A stretch of 64,000 bases of DNA from Amphibalanus amphitrite. Lineage: Eukaryota > Arthropoda > Thecostraca > Balanomorpha > Balanidae. A model generated the notes under the pieces. That model was not told the origin of the DNA. It did not search any database and saw only the letters and a program-made list of their open reading frames with translations. Made by a program: the position numbers and the translations under genes. Location: assembly GCF_019059575.1 (NCBI RefSeq), contig NW_024881851.1, positions 74,501-138,500 on the forward strand, written 5' to 3'. Shown one piece after another: positions 48,904 through 60,880 of this stretch (within the stretch, counting starts at the first letter, position 1; each line of letters opens with the position of its first letter).

Positions 48904-49654
48904 GTGCCATAGGAGCCAATCGCGAGGGGGGGTCGGTTCGATCTTCACTCTTATTTCTATCTGAATTATTTTTTCTCCATGCGTGGTGTTTTAGTCGAGC
49001 TCTGACATGCTAATTCAATAGGATGTGATCGTTTTAGGTGCGACGCATAATTGCGGACAGTATTTTTATAAAAGCTGCATGACCGTGATCCCATCGCGTA
49101 TGAGGTTTCCTTGCGTTGTTTGCGGTGAACTACAGCCATTTCACCGGAGACCGCTTTGTCGATGGTGGCGCCGCCTGTGGAGGCGGCTGTGGAGAGTTGT
49201 GGGACACGACTGCATCGAGCTAGTCAACGGACTTTAGTATTGTGCTCAGAGGGAACAGCCACATTCAAGCTAAATTAATGAAAAAGCGCAAAAGACACGG
49301 TTGCGTCGGGTTCGTGAGACCGACACGCTAAGACACTGACGGCAAATTATGCTCGGTTAGCATGCGACAAGCATCGTAAACTGTCACAAAACAAGTTCAA
49401 GAACAATTTGTGTTTTGAATAGCTTCTCGAAATTTGGGACGCTTAGCCGGTTTGTTAAGTCTGCATTCTGCATTATCTTAGGCTGTTAGGCAGGCAAGTA
49501 AGTTCAACTAAAAAGCTGCTGGTGACCGATTCCGTGGAGGCGTGCAATATTATTTTGCATAAAAGTCGACTAATTATGACATTGCTGTGACGTCATTCCG
49601 GTAAACCTAAGATGAAGTATCCTTGGCACCCGGTGTAAAATTGATACAGCGTAG
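48904..49654. other. No gene recognised
   Basis: Short frames only. A GC-rich stretch near 49140-49205 has no recognisable product. Confidence 0.45.
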
Positions 49655-50556
49655 AGTAGGGGAGAGTGGGGCAAAGCGGCCACCCTAACGTTTCTAACGA
49701 TGCCGACGCTTGATTTTTAAACTTGGAAAGATTCTTTCTATACCAATGTGATCCCTATTAAATTGTCTTTTATTCCAACTGCGTTTCATTTCCAAAGGCG
49801 TTCACATATGGGAGATATTGACAAAACTATAAACCTATAGCATATTGGCCACTTTGCCCCATCCCTGAGGCAAAGCGGCCACTGGCGACTTCTCAAGTCC
49901 CGATATGAGAAACAGAATAGTTGCCTCATGCACGACTAGGGTATTTGATGGTGACAAGGTTTAAGGGAAGATGGATGTTTACTTTGTTATCTTCCCACCT
50001 ATTGCTAAACAAAGAAAGAATTTTCTTGGAAAAACATTTAATTGCATAATTTGGTAACTCATGTAACCGAAAAGTGGCCAAGATGAATGCATGACGACAC
50101 ATTTGAATATAAATAATGTTTTTATCCAGATGGAAACAACTTATGGCCAATTGGGGGCTGGCCACTTTGCCCCGGCCGCTTTGCCCCGCGCTACCGTCCG
50201 AGACAAAAATATTCCAGCTCAGCTATTAGTGGGGTAAAAAGCATTAAAATTGGTAGAAGGCATGTACGATAACCACGCAATGCATGGACAAAAACGCTTA
50301 TAAAAATTCCAAACGGTTATGGAATTAAATAACATTTAAAAATTGTAAACATAATTGGTAACCTGGCAAGAAATGCTTTTCCGTGTTTCACAGAACAATG
50401 GCGATGGGCCTGAAATCCCGGTCTGGCTCATTCGAACGACCGCAAAGAGAAGTATAATTGGAAATCATAAATTGGAACTGACGCCAGCTGTGGAGGGCTA
50501 AAACGATGGATGGCCGCTTTGCCCCGGGTGGCCGCTTTGCCCCACTCTCCCCTACT
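49655..50556. mobile_element. 902-bp MITE with 31-bp AGTAGGGGAGAG termini
   Basis: Thirty-one bases at each end are inverted repeats starting AGTAGGGGAGAGTGGGGCAA, and the GGCCGCTTTGCCCC motif is repeated inside both ends. The interior is AT-rich and non-coding. No direct duplication of flanking bases is visible. The ends resemble the AATAGGGGAAGGTGGGGCAT sequence (minus strand, near 60525) beside the P-type transposase remnant, so a P-like origin is possible but unproven. Confidence 0.75.
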
Positions 50557-50729
50557 GAAAGTTGTGTATCGATACCAAACTTTCATACCGACAACTATTT
50601 TGTTGGTTTGGCAAATATGGCACAATAGTGACCTTTTCTAAAAAAGGATTTGAATCTTTTCTTGACGAGTCGTTAATGACGTAGTTTCGACAAAAATTTT
50701 ACTTTTGTCACACAAGCTTTTGACTTTTG

Positions 50730-52793
50730 CCCTGGAGGGGGCGTTTTTAGTCATGCTCCCCAGTTTTTCATGTGTATTGAGAAAGTCGCTGCGTGTATTT
50801 TGCATCGTGTGCGAACATTTGACCGCAGATCACTGAAGGGTTGGGTCACTAGGTCGATTGAAGCTACCGTGCCTCTTACAAAAAGCTTGCGATGCTATAA
50901 TTCCTACAGGCTATCTCCTAGAAGCGAAACTCTTGGTACGGCATGAAAATATTTTTGCCAGAAAACTTGCGTCTCGTTTTTTTTTTAATCTTAGGCCTGG
51001 GGTCGCGTTAGATTTGTAACACCATCATAAAAGAAACTTACGAATGCCTAGTGCTTGGAACAACATGTCAAAACCACATGCTAGTGATTGTGAGAATCAT
51101 GACCTATCCATATACCATATCCATATCCATCCATCCATTTCCATAGGCTTGGACCGCTGACGGCCAGCGGTCACTCGAAAGATAATGCGAGGTGATGTAA
51201 GGTCACCCGTACTTTCTCGTCAATAACTATTGACGAGGCATGGTATAGCGATGACAACACCTTGAATGTGTTTACCGTTAGTTCGACGATACGAATCAAT
51301 TCATAAGCGGCGTGGCCTTTTCCGATCATGTTTAAACACTGACCTTAGTTTAAATTTTCAAGTTGATAAGGTCCGATTACAGTTCATTTGATGCGTTTCG
51401 ATGAAGCTCTTGTTGAGATGCGGTTTTCACACCCTGGGGGCCAAGCCGTTGACCGGGGGCCAAATATGGTGGCATTGTAGGGCAATAGCCTGTTTTTCCG
51501 AGGCACTGCAGCTCTACCTATTGATTCACGGGCTATGCGCTGTTTGTGAAAAAAATATGAAATCTGGAAACATTCGCGGGAAATTGTTATCATTGACCTT
51601 CAGTGACCTCGGCGTTGACTTGGGGTCCCACTCCCTTTACTACTTTGAAAGAACTGTAGAGAGCTATCGATGGCCTTTTCTGCATCTGTCTGGCATTCTC
51701 ACTCATCGAGCTAATTGGGTTTGGCCACAAAGGCCTCCCGATCGTCGCGGACTTGACACTCAAGTTCAGGTCACCACGTCAACTAACCTCCCGTCATCAA
51801 AAGTTGCAATACCTGCAATAGCTACATCGTTCGACCGATTGCTTTGAAACTTACAGGAATTGATAAGAGCAACAGTATGTACAAAGTTTGTATATATCTA
51901 GGAGTTTTAGTATTGGTGACCTAAGATTAGGTCTATTTTGTGCCCTCCCCTATCAGTCAGTGAGATAAAATTGAAAGGCGCCTCTTTTAGACGAACGTCA
52001 TCCTCTAAACACTTTCAAACACCGAATTATAAGTAAACGTCAAGCTGAACCCGAAAATGGCACTGTGACATGGTCTGTGACCCCTCATATGTTCTTGAGG
52101 TCATCTCAGGTTACGATAGGTAATTTAACAGTTTCTCGCTAAAAACTTCTGATACAGGCATGCTAGAGCGATGAAAACGCCGGACATGTGTTCGGCGCGA
52201 CAATACGGATCGATTGATATGCAACATGACCCTTTCTGGTCAGGTCATGACCTTGACTTGAGGTCAAATTATAAATGTTGACCTTTGAATGTCAAAATAC
52301 GGTTTATTCGATGCGTCTCCACGATACCTGGCAAAATAAATGTCGTGCCTTCCTTGAGTCAAAAGGTATTACAGAAAAAAAGTTTTTTCGTAATAACTGC
52401 TATTTTTCGAGATTTTGCCCCCAGGAGGTTACCGTTGGCCCCAGGTCAGACCTGAGGGCTTGTTCTAGAAAGAGCCTTAAAAATAGCTATCAAATGCATT
52501 TTCCGCGGTGCTGTAGCGTCATTGGGCCCTGAGTTATGTGCCAGTGTTTCGAAAAATGTTCAAATAGGCAACATTTTACCTTTGATTACCCCTGGTGACC
52601 TAACCTTTGACCTGACCGATACGAAAAAATGACTTTAGTGTTTTCTTTCTATTATGGACTTTTTTCGAATGCCGCTTACGGCTTGTATCGTTACATGGCC
52701 CAGGAGCCGAGCTCGAAGGGGGAGTGGCTGTTACCCCCCCCCCCCCCTCCAGCAGGGCGTGGAGATTCAGGACCCCCAGCGGGGCGCGGGTTG
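50730..52793 (-). mobile_element. Two degraded AGGTCA-core elements in tandem
   Basis: The right end at about 52735-52793 (CCAGCAGGGCGTGGAGATTC, then GGGGCGCGGGTTGA) matches the right end of 21345-22534. The interior follows the same order of motifs, but the order appears twice: once over about 50730-51720 and again over 51720-52793. Both copies are heavily substituted, so they are older than the other TTAA elements here. Confidence 0.6.
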
Positions 52794-54064
52794 ATCCCCC
52801 CCGCACATGGGGGGGGGGGCGGTTGTTACGTACAGGTAGGTTTTCTGCGCTGTTTTAAACAGTTTTTAAGTTAGAGGTCTGGTTTTTCGTGTACCTGCTT
52901 TTCTAACTTATTGCAGCGTCTGCTGACATTTCAAGTTTCTGTGGTCCTTGGCTTCGGAGTTATGACGTTGTTCTTCAGGTCAGGTCATGGCGTAAATGAC
53001 CAATTCCCAATATCTTGTGTGGGTTATGGGTTTTGTGGACTTTTGGCATCATGATTTCGGATTTTTGCTAGTCTTACCCCCACCTATCATGTAACATTGT
53101 TATTTGATATACAGATGTCAGGATGAGGGTCAAGGTCAGCCTAGATCATGTGAAAGCCTTGTGTTTTATGCATGCTGAAATTACTTATCGTGAAGTTTAG
53201 CTGACTGCATTTTCGTTAAAGGCTTCCCAATTAATGACTAATGTTATAAGGACACACGCACACCAATTGATGAACGCATCAGTATGCATGACCTGATGTA
53301 ATTAGGACACATACCAAATGATGAATACATCAGTATGCACACAGACACACACAGATATATGCCTAAACACATACATAAATCAAGCGAGCGCGTTTTTTTC
53401 TAACACTTATCACTTGAACTTACGCGAATGTTTTACTTAAGGTCCAGGTGAGCTATGTTTGTTTTAGAGAATGACCTGTATGCTATTTTAGGTCGCGTGA
53501 GGTCATAACGGGCAACGCATGTGATGTTCCAATGGTGGCCCCAAATAGTAACATCTCTTAGTTTGACCTGACCTGAAAGGTATGATTGACCAGAGGAGCT
53601 AAGATTCTGTACCGCTGGACTTATCTTTTCCCAAAGAATCAAATGGTTTTGTTGCGAAGGTGCATCATCACCACTCACCAGGAAAGAACTGGCGCGGGGT
53701 GTGCCTCCCCCCCCCCCCACACACACGTGTGTTCTAAGATGAAAAAATTGAATGTGCGGGGACGGTTAACACGTGTTACTCGATCCTGAAGAGGCGAACG
53801 CCATTTTACGCAAAATTCAGTTGCCTTCGACATACTTTTTGACTTTTCTAAATTCTCCATCACAATCATCCATCGAAACAATACAAGAAAAAAAAGAAAA
53901 CGAAATGTTTGGTCGTCGTAAGTCATCGCTACTTGTCTGTCGCATTTTTATAACTTGTGCTCCATCTCATGTGCAATGAAGTCAGGTAATATCGGCAAAC
54001 TCGACTTGATCAATGTAAAAGATTGAATGCCTCTACCCCTCCTACCTCTCCGGCAATAATAGAC
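52794..54064. other. No gene recognised
   Basis: Contains a GGTCAGGTCA remnant at 52977-52986, short direct repeats around GATGAATACATCAGTATGCA at 53265-53340 and a C-rich tract at 53706-53720. There are no convincing exons. Confidence 0.45.
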
Positions 54065-55216
54065 TTAACCCGCGCCCCGTACGGCTATCGGTGGACCCTA
54101 CCACCCGTAGGGGGGGGGGCGCGTTTTGCCCCCCCCCCCCCACTAAGATCTCGGAAATTTACCGGCCGATTTTCAAAATTCAAACGGCGTTCTATAGCCC
54201 CACCGGGGAACTACCTTGTGACCGAACTTCATTGACCTAGGTCTAACCGATGACGTCACAGGTCAGGTCAAAGGTCGGATTTTCACCGTTCACAGGCATT
54301 TCAAGAAATGGGCTGTGAAATCGAGTAAATTGGAAAGTTATTGAAAATCATCGATGGTAACTTGTTTGTCAAACACATACTTTGCTATCTGAGGTCGCTG
54401 ATACCGGGTCAGGTCACAGAACTCAGGTCACTGCAGGGGTCACAATATGAAAGTGTCGTGTGATACATGTTTTACGGTCCATTTTACATGACAAATGCGA
54501 TTATGTGGGTCAGGCAACCCTTGGGGCCAGCTAGGTTACGTTCTGGCGAAGGTCAGGTCAAATTAGGTCAAATTTTGAAGTTGATATTTTTGCATAAAAT
54601 GGGTATTGATTCGATGCAGCTCATCACGGGGAGTCTATTGGTGGTCTTTGTTTTGTCCTACGTGGTCTAGAATTACCATAAATTGAGTTTGAAAATTTTA
54701 CGTCATCGTTTTTGAAGTTTTTTTTCGCTATAACTTGGCCAAAAAAGAGATATCGATCAAATTTGGTGTGTAGAAAGAAGACGGTAGGTACTATCATACA
54801 TATTCCTTTTTCAAAGCTCTAAAAAAAAAACTTTTTTTGCTGATATATCCAAAAAATTACTTTTTTATTTTTGAGGGTCAAAATTGAAAAAATAAAAAAT
54901 CCGAGATAGCAGTTTTGTAGCCTTTTCAATTGTACACCTTTCACGGCTTGATCATTTTTCTGTATCTTCAAAGCTGTAGGCCTGACAGCTCTTCTCGCGA
55001 AGCTTTTTTCGGTCGAAAATGGCATAACATGACATTCTGACGGCATTTGTGGTCAACCTATCATAGCCTCTGGAAAAGACTGGTCACAATGTGTAAAATT
55101 GATGCCCGGAGGGGTCCTGAAAGTTTGGTGGCGATATTTGCAGCCGTTTAAGAGATATCCACGGAAAAGGACGGGGGGGCCTTTCGCCCCCCCCCCCCCT
55201 ACGGGGCGCGGGTTAA
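54065..55216 (+). mobile_element. 1.15-kb TTAA element with TTAACCCGCGCCCCGTACGG termini
   Basis: The ends are TTAACCCGCGCCCCGTACGG at 54065 and CTACGGGGCGCGGGTTAA ending at 55216, with C/G tracts inside. The interior is non-coding with AGGTCA motifs. Its final TTAA (55213-55216) is also the first TTAA of the next element. Confidence 0.8.
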
Positions 55217-55690
55217 AGTGACCATCCCACCTTGACATTAGTTTTGAGTTGAGATAGCCAAGTTGGGGTTCCTGGCTCACAATCACCGGTTTCGGCACTC
55301 ACATCATCTAGAATTGCCTTAATTCGGATATATTTGATTTCAAGCTTGCAGTTTTCATATTCTAAAGGGCTAATGCATTTTAATGCACCCTTTTGATTCG
55401 TGACGTCAGCGCAGATCTAACGATTTTTAAATCTTTTACTAAAGCCATCGGTAGAGCGTGGTGGTATATACTGCTTTGCGCGCAATATCTGCCGCACGCT
55501 AAAGTTTTTGTTTCCATACGACGTCGTAGGAACAGCGAAGGTCACAAAAAGTAGACAGAAGTAGAAGGTTGAAACCAGTGAAAACTTGCCCGTGAAATTT
55601 GGTATATATTCATTTTTGAACTTTGTTAACATCGGGACATACTTTTATGCCAATTCATTAACTTTTTTGAAGGTGGAAGGGTCCCTTTAA
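55213..55690 (+). mobile_element. 478-bp TTAA MITE, copy 3
   Basis: Same family and direction as 23597-24071 (TTAAAGTGACCATCCCACCT start, GGTGGAAGGGTCCCTTTAA end). It is joined on both sides at shared TTAA sites: the previous element ends at 55216 and another starts at 55687. Confidence 0.83.
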
Positions 55691-55830
55691 CCCTCGCCCC
55701 CACATGCCATTTTCCCATCCTAGAACGCACATGACGAGGGGGGGGTTGCCACTCCCGCGCCATTTCGTTCCTGCTGGAGAGAGCTTCACGGTAAGGACCA
55801 GCAGATTCTTTGGGAAGAGACGAATCCAAT
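55687..55830 (+). mobile_element. Left end of a TTAACCCTCGCCC element
   Basis: TTAACCCTCGCCCCCACATG at 55687 matches the start at 63897 (TTAACCCTCGCCCGTATGGG). It is followed by a G-tract near 55738. The far end was not found and the end coordinate is approximate. Confidence 0.5.
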
Positions 55831-56167
55831 GGTACCCAATTTTACCTCATTGTGTCAGTCATTGACCTTCTAGGTCAGGTCAAACTAAAAAAAGTGTTGC
55901 TGTTTAGGGTCGCCGTTGGAATATCACGTGCGGTGTCCAATCATATACCGATTACGCTGCCGTATTGGTGCCAACTAAGCCAGCTAGAACAGCTCTTTGT
56001 CACACTATCCGACAAAGTGTTTGCCGGCTGTGGTCATTTCAGGTCAAGTTAGGTCAAGGTCAATGATATGTGTTTGCATGTCTGTGTGTGTGTCTGTGTG
56101 TATACTGATGTGTGCACCGATTGATTTGTGTGTCCCATTCCCTATTACATAAGATCATGAACTGAGA

Positions 56168-56632
56168 CATTAGCGTCGCTACGGGGGGGCAAGCGGGGCA
56201 GCTTGCCCCCCAACCTCGGACCGGGCACCCCCTGAGATCGATACAGATCCGATGAGATTTTGGAGTCGGGGAAAAAATGGGGGTACCTTTCTGAGAATGC
56301 CTGTGAGGTCAGACCCGGTTGGAGCGTGCAGTTCAAACCAGAGTCAGAGTCGCAGTCCCCAAAATCTTCAAGACTCCACTCCAGATTCGGAAATGTTAAT
56401 GCTGTGATTCATTCCATGTTCCTAGTTGGTTCTTTATTACATGTTATAGCTGATTTTCATAAGTTTTGGATTGCTGACGCATAATTTTCGTTCAAAGCGT
56501 GACACGAAATCTTTGGGGCCTTTCTCAACTCTTGTCAAATGTCTGCGACAGGCTCAAGCACCGTTCAAGTTCAAGTTCCACCTTGGGCTCGGAAAGCCCT
56601 AAAGCACCACATACACGTAAATATAGAAAATG
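56168..56632 (+). repeat. Interspersed repeat family R, longest plus copy
   Basis: Runs from ATTAGCGTCGCTACGGGGGG to the GGGCTCGGAAAGCCCTAAAG region and directly adjoins the 278-bp tandem array. It is parallel to 32352-32660 and inverted relative to 28785-29690. Confidence 0.65.
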
Positions 56633-57468
56633 GGGGCCCCGGGTGGGCCCCATCGAAAAATGTTACTTGGGTTTTTTGTTTGGGAAATTACGCTCTTTCC
56701 AATGATGTGCATATTGCCGGGGTTGGTCGCGAAATTAGGGGCAATACTTAGAAAGGGCCTCTTTGGGGCCCTTTTTGGGCCCCTTCCTTTGGATTCCCCG
56801 GTAGGTTTCTTCAGCCAGATTGAAGAGGGGGCCCAGGAGAGTGTCTGTGCAAATTTTGAAGAAAATCGTAGGGGCCGCCCCATTGGGCCCCAAATTTCAA
56901 TTGGGTCCTGTGGGCCCCGGGTGGGCCCCATCGAAAAATGTTACTTGGGTTTTTTGTTTGGGAAATTACGCTCTTTCCAATGATGTGCATATTGCCGGGG
57001 TTGGTCGCGAAATTAGGGGCAATACTTAGAAAGGGCCTCTTTGGGGCCCTTTTTGGGCCCCTTCCTTTGGATTCCCCGGTAGGTTTCTTCAGCCAGATTG
57101 AAGAGGGGCCCAGGAGGGTGTCTGTGCAAATTTTGAAGAAAATCGTAGGGGCCGCCCCATTGGGCCCCAAATTTCAATTGGGTCCTGTGGGCCCCAGGTG
57201 GGCCCCATCGAAAAATTTTACTTGTTTTTTTTTTTGTTTGGGAAATTACGCTCTTTCCAATGATGTGCATATTGCCGGGGTTGGTCGCGAAATTAGGGGC
57301 AATACTTAGAAAGGGCCTCTTTGGGGCCCTTTTTGGGCCCCTTCCTTTGGATTTCCCGGTAGGTTTCTTCAGCCAGATTGAAGAGGGGGCCCAGGAGAGT
57401 GTCTGTGCAAATTTTGAAGAAAATCGTAGGGGCCGCCCTATTGGGCCCCAAATTTCAATTGTGTCCTG
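56632..57468 (+). repeat. Three tandem copies of a unit of about 278 bp
   Basis: Each unit runs from GGGCCCCGGGTGGGCCCCAT to CAAATTTCAATTGGGTCCTG. The starts lie near 56634, 56912 and 57190. The copies are nearly identical except for homopolymer lengths (T-run near 57226). Overlapping open frames on both strands come from the repeat and its GGGCCC-rich composition. The unit has no recognisable domain. Confidence 0.88.
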
Positions 57469-57598
57469 TCCTGAGAAGCTTTTACCAAAAATACAGTGAA
57501 ATAAACTTCACGAAAAGTAAATTCAGCTGGCCTAAAACGCAATGTTTTTAGATGGCCTAGGACCTAGGTTGACCTTGACCCTGACCCTGACATCTGTA

Positions 57599-57809
57599 CA
57601 GTCTGTCTTAAAAGTACCGCGCAAAGTGACGGTGGATCCATCAAGCCTGACCGAGGAAGGGCCTGCTATAATTTGAAAGTCACCGAACCAATGGAGCTGG
57701 GGAATGGACGAGGATGTCCATTGCTTCGGTGACTCAAATTTGGCAGTCCTTCATCGGTCAGGCTTGATGGATCCACCGTCACTTTGCGCGGTACTTTTAA
57801 GACAGACTG
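57599..57809. mobile_element. 211-bp Tc1-like palindromic MITE (uninterrupted)
   Basis: The termini are CAGTCTGTCTTAAAAGTACC and its complement, within TA at 57597-57598 and 57810-57811. The inverted arms extend to about 60 bp, through ATCCATCAAGCCTGACCGA. It is the empty-site counterpart of 21271-22667: the TTAA element there is inserted at the position equivalent to about 57670-57674. Confidence 0.83.
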
Positions 57810-58052
57810 TACATCGTCGAACAACATGTTCCATGATAGGTGGGAGGTAGGACTGGCAAAAACCGAAATCAAGGTGTCAAGAGCTCACAAGACCCATAGC
57901 CAACGCAAGATTGGATATTGGTCATTTGGGTAATAACATGACCTGAAGAACAAGGTCATATCTCTGAAACCAAAAACAGCAGAAACTTGAAATTTTCAGT
58001 GGACGCTGAGAAAGGATAGAAAAGCAGCTATACGAAAAACTAGGCTGAACTA

Positions 58053-58203
58053 CACCTTTTTAGGCGCAAATTAATCTAACTGAAGACCAAATTAAAACAA
58101 GTGAAATCCAATTTAAGACAAGTGAAGCCCATATTAAAACAGTTGAGATCCAAATTAATCTTTGTGAAATGCATTTTAAAACAATTGAAATGCAGTTTAA
58201 AAC
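58053..58203 (+). repeat. Left terminal inverted repeat with six 21-bp subrepeats
   Basis: After the terminal CACCTTTTTAGGCGCAAATT, six units of exactly 21 bp follow from about 58082. All are close to GAAATCCAATTTAAAACAAGT. Such regularly spaced subterminal repeats are often transposase-binding sites. That role is inferred here. Confidence 0.85.
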
Positions 58204-58642
58204 AGTTGATGCGTTTAACATTATTGGATGTGTTGAACATTTACCTATGTGGCGATTGTTGAAGCTATGATACCTTAACCTATGCCTATGCAGGTGGGTG
58301 CACTGATGTGCCTAACGGAGGTTTACTAAAACAAGGTGCATGGTTTGGAATGGACAGGAGCTTCGATTAGCATAGCCACGTGTGTAACCAAAAATCAAGG
58401 ATTTTGCCGGATGAATATCCGGAGATCCGGAGGATGCGGATGAATTTCTTTCCACGTGGGTTTACATTTTCATATATTTTCTTAACATTTCATACATTTT
58501 TTCTTAACAATCGTCGAATGAGTTGTGACTGTGACTTTGAAATGGTAACCGTATATTTTATTGGAAACTTTTAGCACACATTGTTACGGAAGCATTTATG
58601 CATATTCATTGCATTATAGTTTTAACATTGGTCTAAAATTAA

Positions 58643-59878
58643 ATGAAATTCGATGAAATTCGTCTAAAATTTGATGTAGATGAGGAAGTGCGAGCACTCG
58701 CGCTATACTTTCAGGGTCCCAGGGCTATATATGGCCTTGGTCCCAGGGCGTATCGGTTCCTACAAAAACGCTACGTCCTTCCCCATCCTCGAACTCTGCG
58801 GAGGAAGATGGAAAAAATACAGATGCGACCTGGCTTTCATGACGCTATCTTGGCTCTCATAAAAGAGAAGTTCGCCGGAGCAAGTGCCAAGGACAAGCTG
58901 TGCATCATTTCGTTCGACGAAATGCAGCTGAAACCAAGGTTGGCCTACCAGCGGGGTGATGACGTCATCGAGGGCTTCACTGATCATGGCTCTCTCTCTC
59001 TCTGCCGCGCCAATGCCTGCGCCGACGACGCCTTGGTCATGATGGTGCGGGGCGTCAGTGTCACCAAACGCTGGAAACAGCCCATCGGTTTCTTTCTGAG
59101 TTCCGGAACGACCAAGGCCGTTGTGCAGCAGCAGCTGTTAACACAGTGTGTCCAACGTGTAACAACAGCGGGATTCACTGTGCTAACTACAACTTGTGAC
59201 ATGTCAAAGAACAACCAGGCGACCTACAGACTGCTCGGAGCTGCGGAAACCGGCTTGTTCACCGTGGACGGGCACGAGGTTGCTGCTCTGTATGACGTGC
59301 CTCACATCTTCAAATGCATACGAAATGCATTAATGAAATACGATATTGAAGTAGACGGTGAAGTAGCATCTTGGAGTCATTTAGAAACACTCTACGCACT
59401 GGAATGCGCTTCTTCCCCACGGGCTGCTCCAAAACTAAGCCAGAAACACATCAGGCCAAACAGCTTTGAAAAATGAAAGTCAGCTATGCCCTACAGGTGA
59501 TGAGCCGGACAGTAGCAGCAGCAATCACATTGCATGCGACCCACGGCAAGCTCCCGCGCACTGCACTCCCGACTGCTACTCTCCTGCTGCGCCTCAACGA
59601 CCTGCTCGATGTGCTAAACTCTTCCGCCCGGTTCGACCCCTGCTCAAAGCGACGCGCGATATCCAGCCTCCATCAGCAACGGCGGGAGAACACATGCAGT
59701 TTCTTCAGGAGAGCGACGCCTGGCTGCAGCGGTGGACGGTCGGTGGCGGCGCCAGCATCGACTCCATTCGAGGACTGCGACAAACGATAAAAGGCGTGGT
59801 GAAAATCTGGGACTTGTGTCAGGCTGCTGGGTGCACGTTCCTGTGCACTCGCCGCTTAAACCAAGATCCAAGCTACTG
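58643..59878 (+). pseudogene. P-element/THAP9-type transposase remnant
   Basis: The first frame (58643-59476, 277 residues) shows the P-element transposase RNase H-like region: YRFLQKRYVLPHPRTLRRKM, then ISFDEMQLK with a catalytic-type Asp, MMVRGVSVTKRWKQPI, a CDMSKNNQ second Asp region and YDVPHIFKCIRNAL. Homology continues in other frames as MKVSYALQVMSRTVAA and NDLLDVLNS (from 59473), then WLQRW, GLRQTIK and TRRLNQDP up to a stop at 59877-59879. At least two frameshifts therefore break it, one within a run of A near 59472 and another between about 59640 and 59690. The N-terminal THAP zinc finger and everything after RLNQDP are absent. It cannot make a working transposase as it stands. Confidence 0.82.
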
Positions 59879-60489
59879 AAAATGAAAGAGTTTATCTCGG
59901 CAAAAATATGTATGAGGCACATACACGGTGCCTGTGTGTGTACCTACTTATAATGAAGAAACATTATGACAACGTTTGAAACGTTTAACACAACCCCACC
60001 TCTAAATGCATTTATGAAACGTGAGTGGGCCAATAAAGGCAATAAAGGCAACTAGTTTTAACTGTAACAAAAAAGCACTTCTGGGCACGTAAATGGGGTA
60101 AATGTGGTAAAATGTGGTAAAATTCACCACCCCATATCGCCTCTACCGGAAACCCGTTTTAACCCCCGAAGGACATTGGCAATAGAGCAGGATCGTTCAT
60201 GTTTATCAAAACAGCCGGCAACTTTCTATCGCAGCGAAAGGTTGGCTAGGACGAGAGTCATTGCTTTCACTGACTATGACAAACCTACTCGAACGGATTT
60301 TCACCTAGGAAGTTACCAAACGAATGTTGAAAAATACATCAGCACCATGAAAAAAACCTTACCCACCATCCTCAGCAACGCCGCCTCCCGCCGGCGTCCA
60401 CCGGAAAAGGGCGGCAAACGAGCGAAGTTTTAATTGTCAGAAGTGATTCCAGACAACAGCACCTGATTAGAATAAAATGCACCTCATAT

Positions 60490-60535
60490 TGCCCCGGTAC
60501 CCCGTTATGCCCCACCTTCCCCTATTAGTTATAGG
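60490..60535 (-). repeat. Possible right end of the P-like element
   Basis: On the minus strand this reads AATAGGGGAAGGTGGGGCAT and continues with GGGG-containing repeats, similar to the termini of the MITE at 49655-50556. No left counterpart was found between 58203 and 58643. Confidence 0.4.
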
Positions 60536-60880
60536 TCTGGTAACTATACTTTCATCCTCGTAAAGGAAGTAACCACAGCGAATCCGCACGACTAAATCAT
60601 CAGGTCGCCAAAAACTCGGCAGTTACAGGAAATCTCGATCTTGTCCATTCCATGTCGTAGACTATATATTCCGTGGTTTTGCACAGTTACCTAAATTGCA
60701 CGTGAAAAAAACTGATTTTACTGACATTTTTTTCTGAGCTGAAGACGACGGCTCCTTTGAGTCCTGCTTATTTCACTCACTTGAAGTAGATTGGTGTGAA
60801 AAGTTGGCTTTATAGTCTATGTAATATTTATTTCTTCTGTAAATACCAATAACTTCTGTACCATACAATTGCATTGCATC

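Noticed and set aside
49640-50570. 8-bp target duplication around the AGTAGGGG MITE
   Set aside because: The flanking octamers on the two sides do not match at any of the plausible terminal offsets.
56599-57499. Overlapping frames of 60-123 residues on both strands
   Set aside because: They repeat every 278 bp with the tandem array and are readable on both strands, so they reflect DNA repetition and not protein selection.
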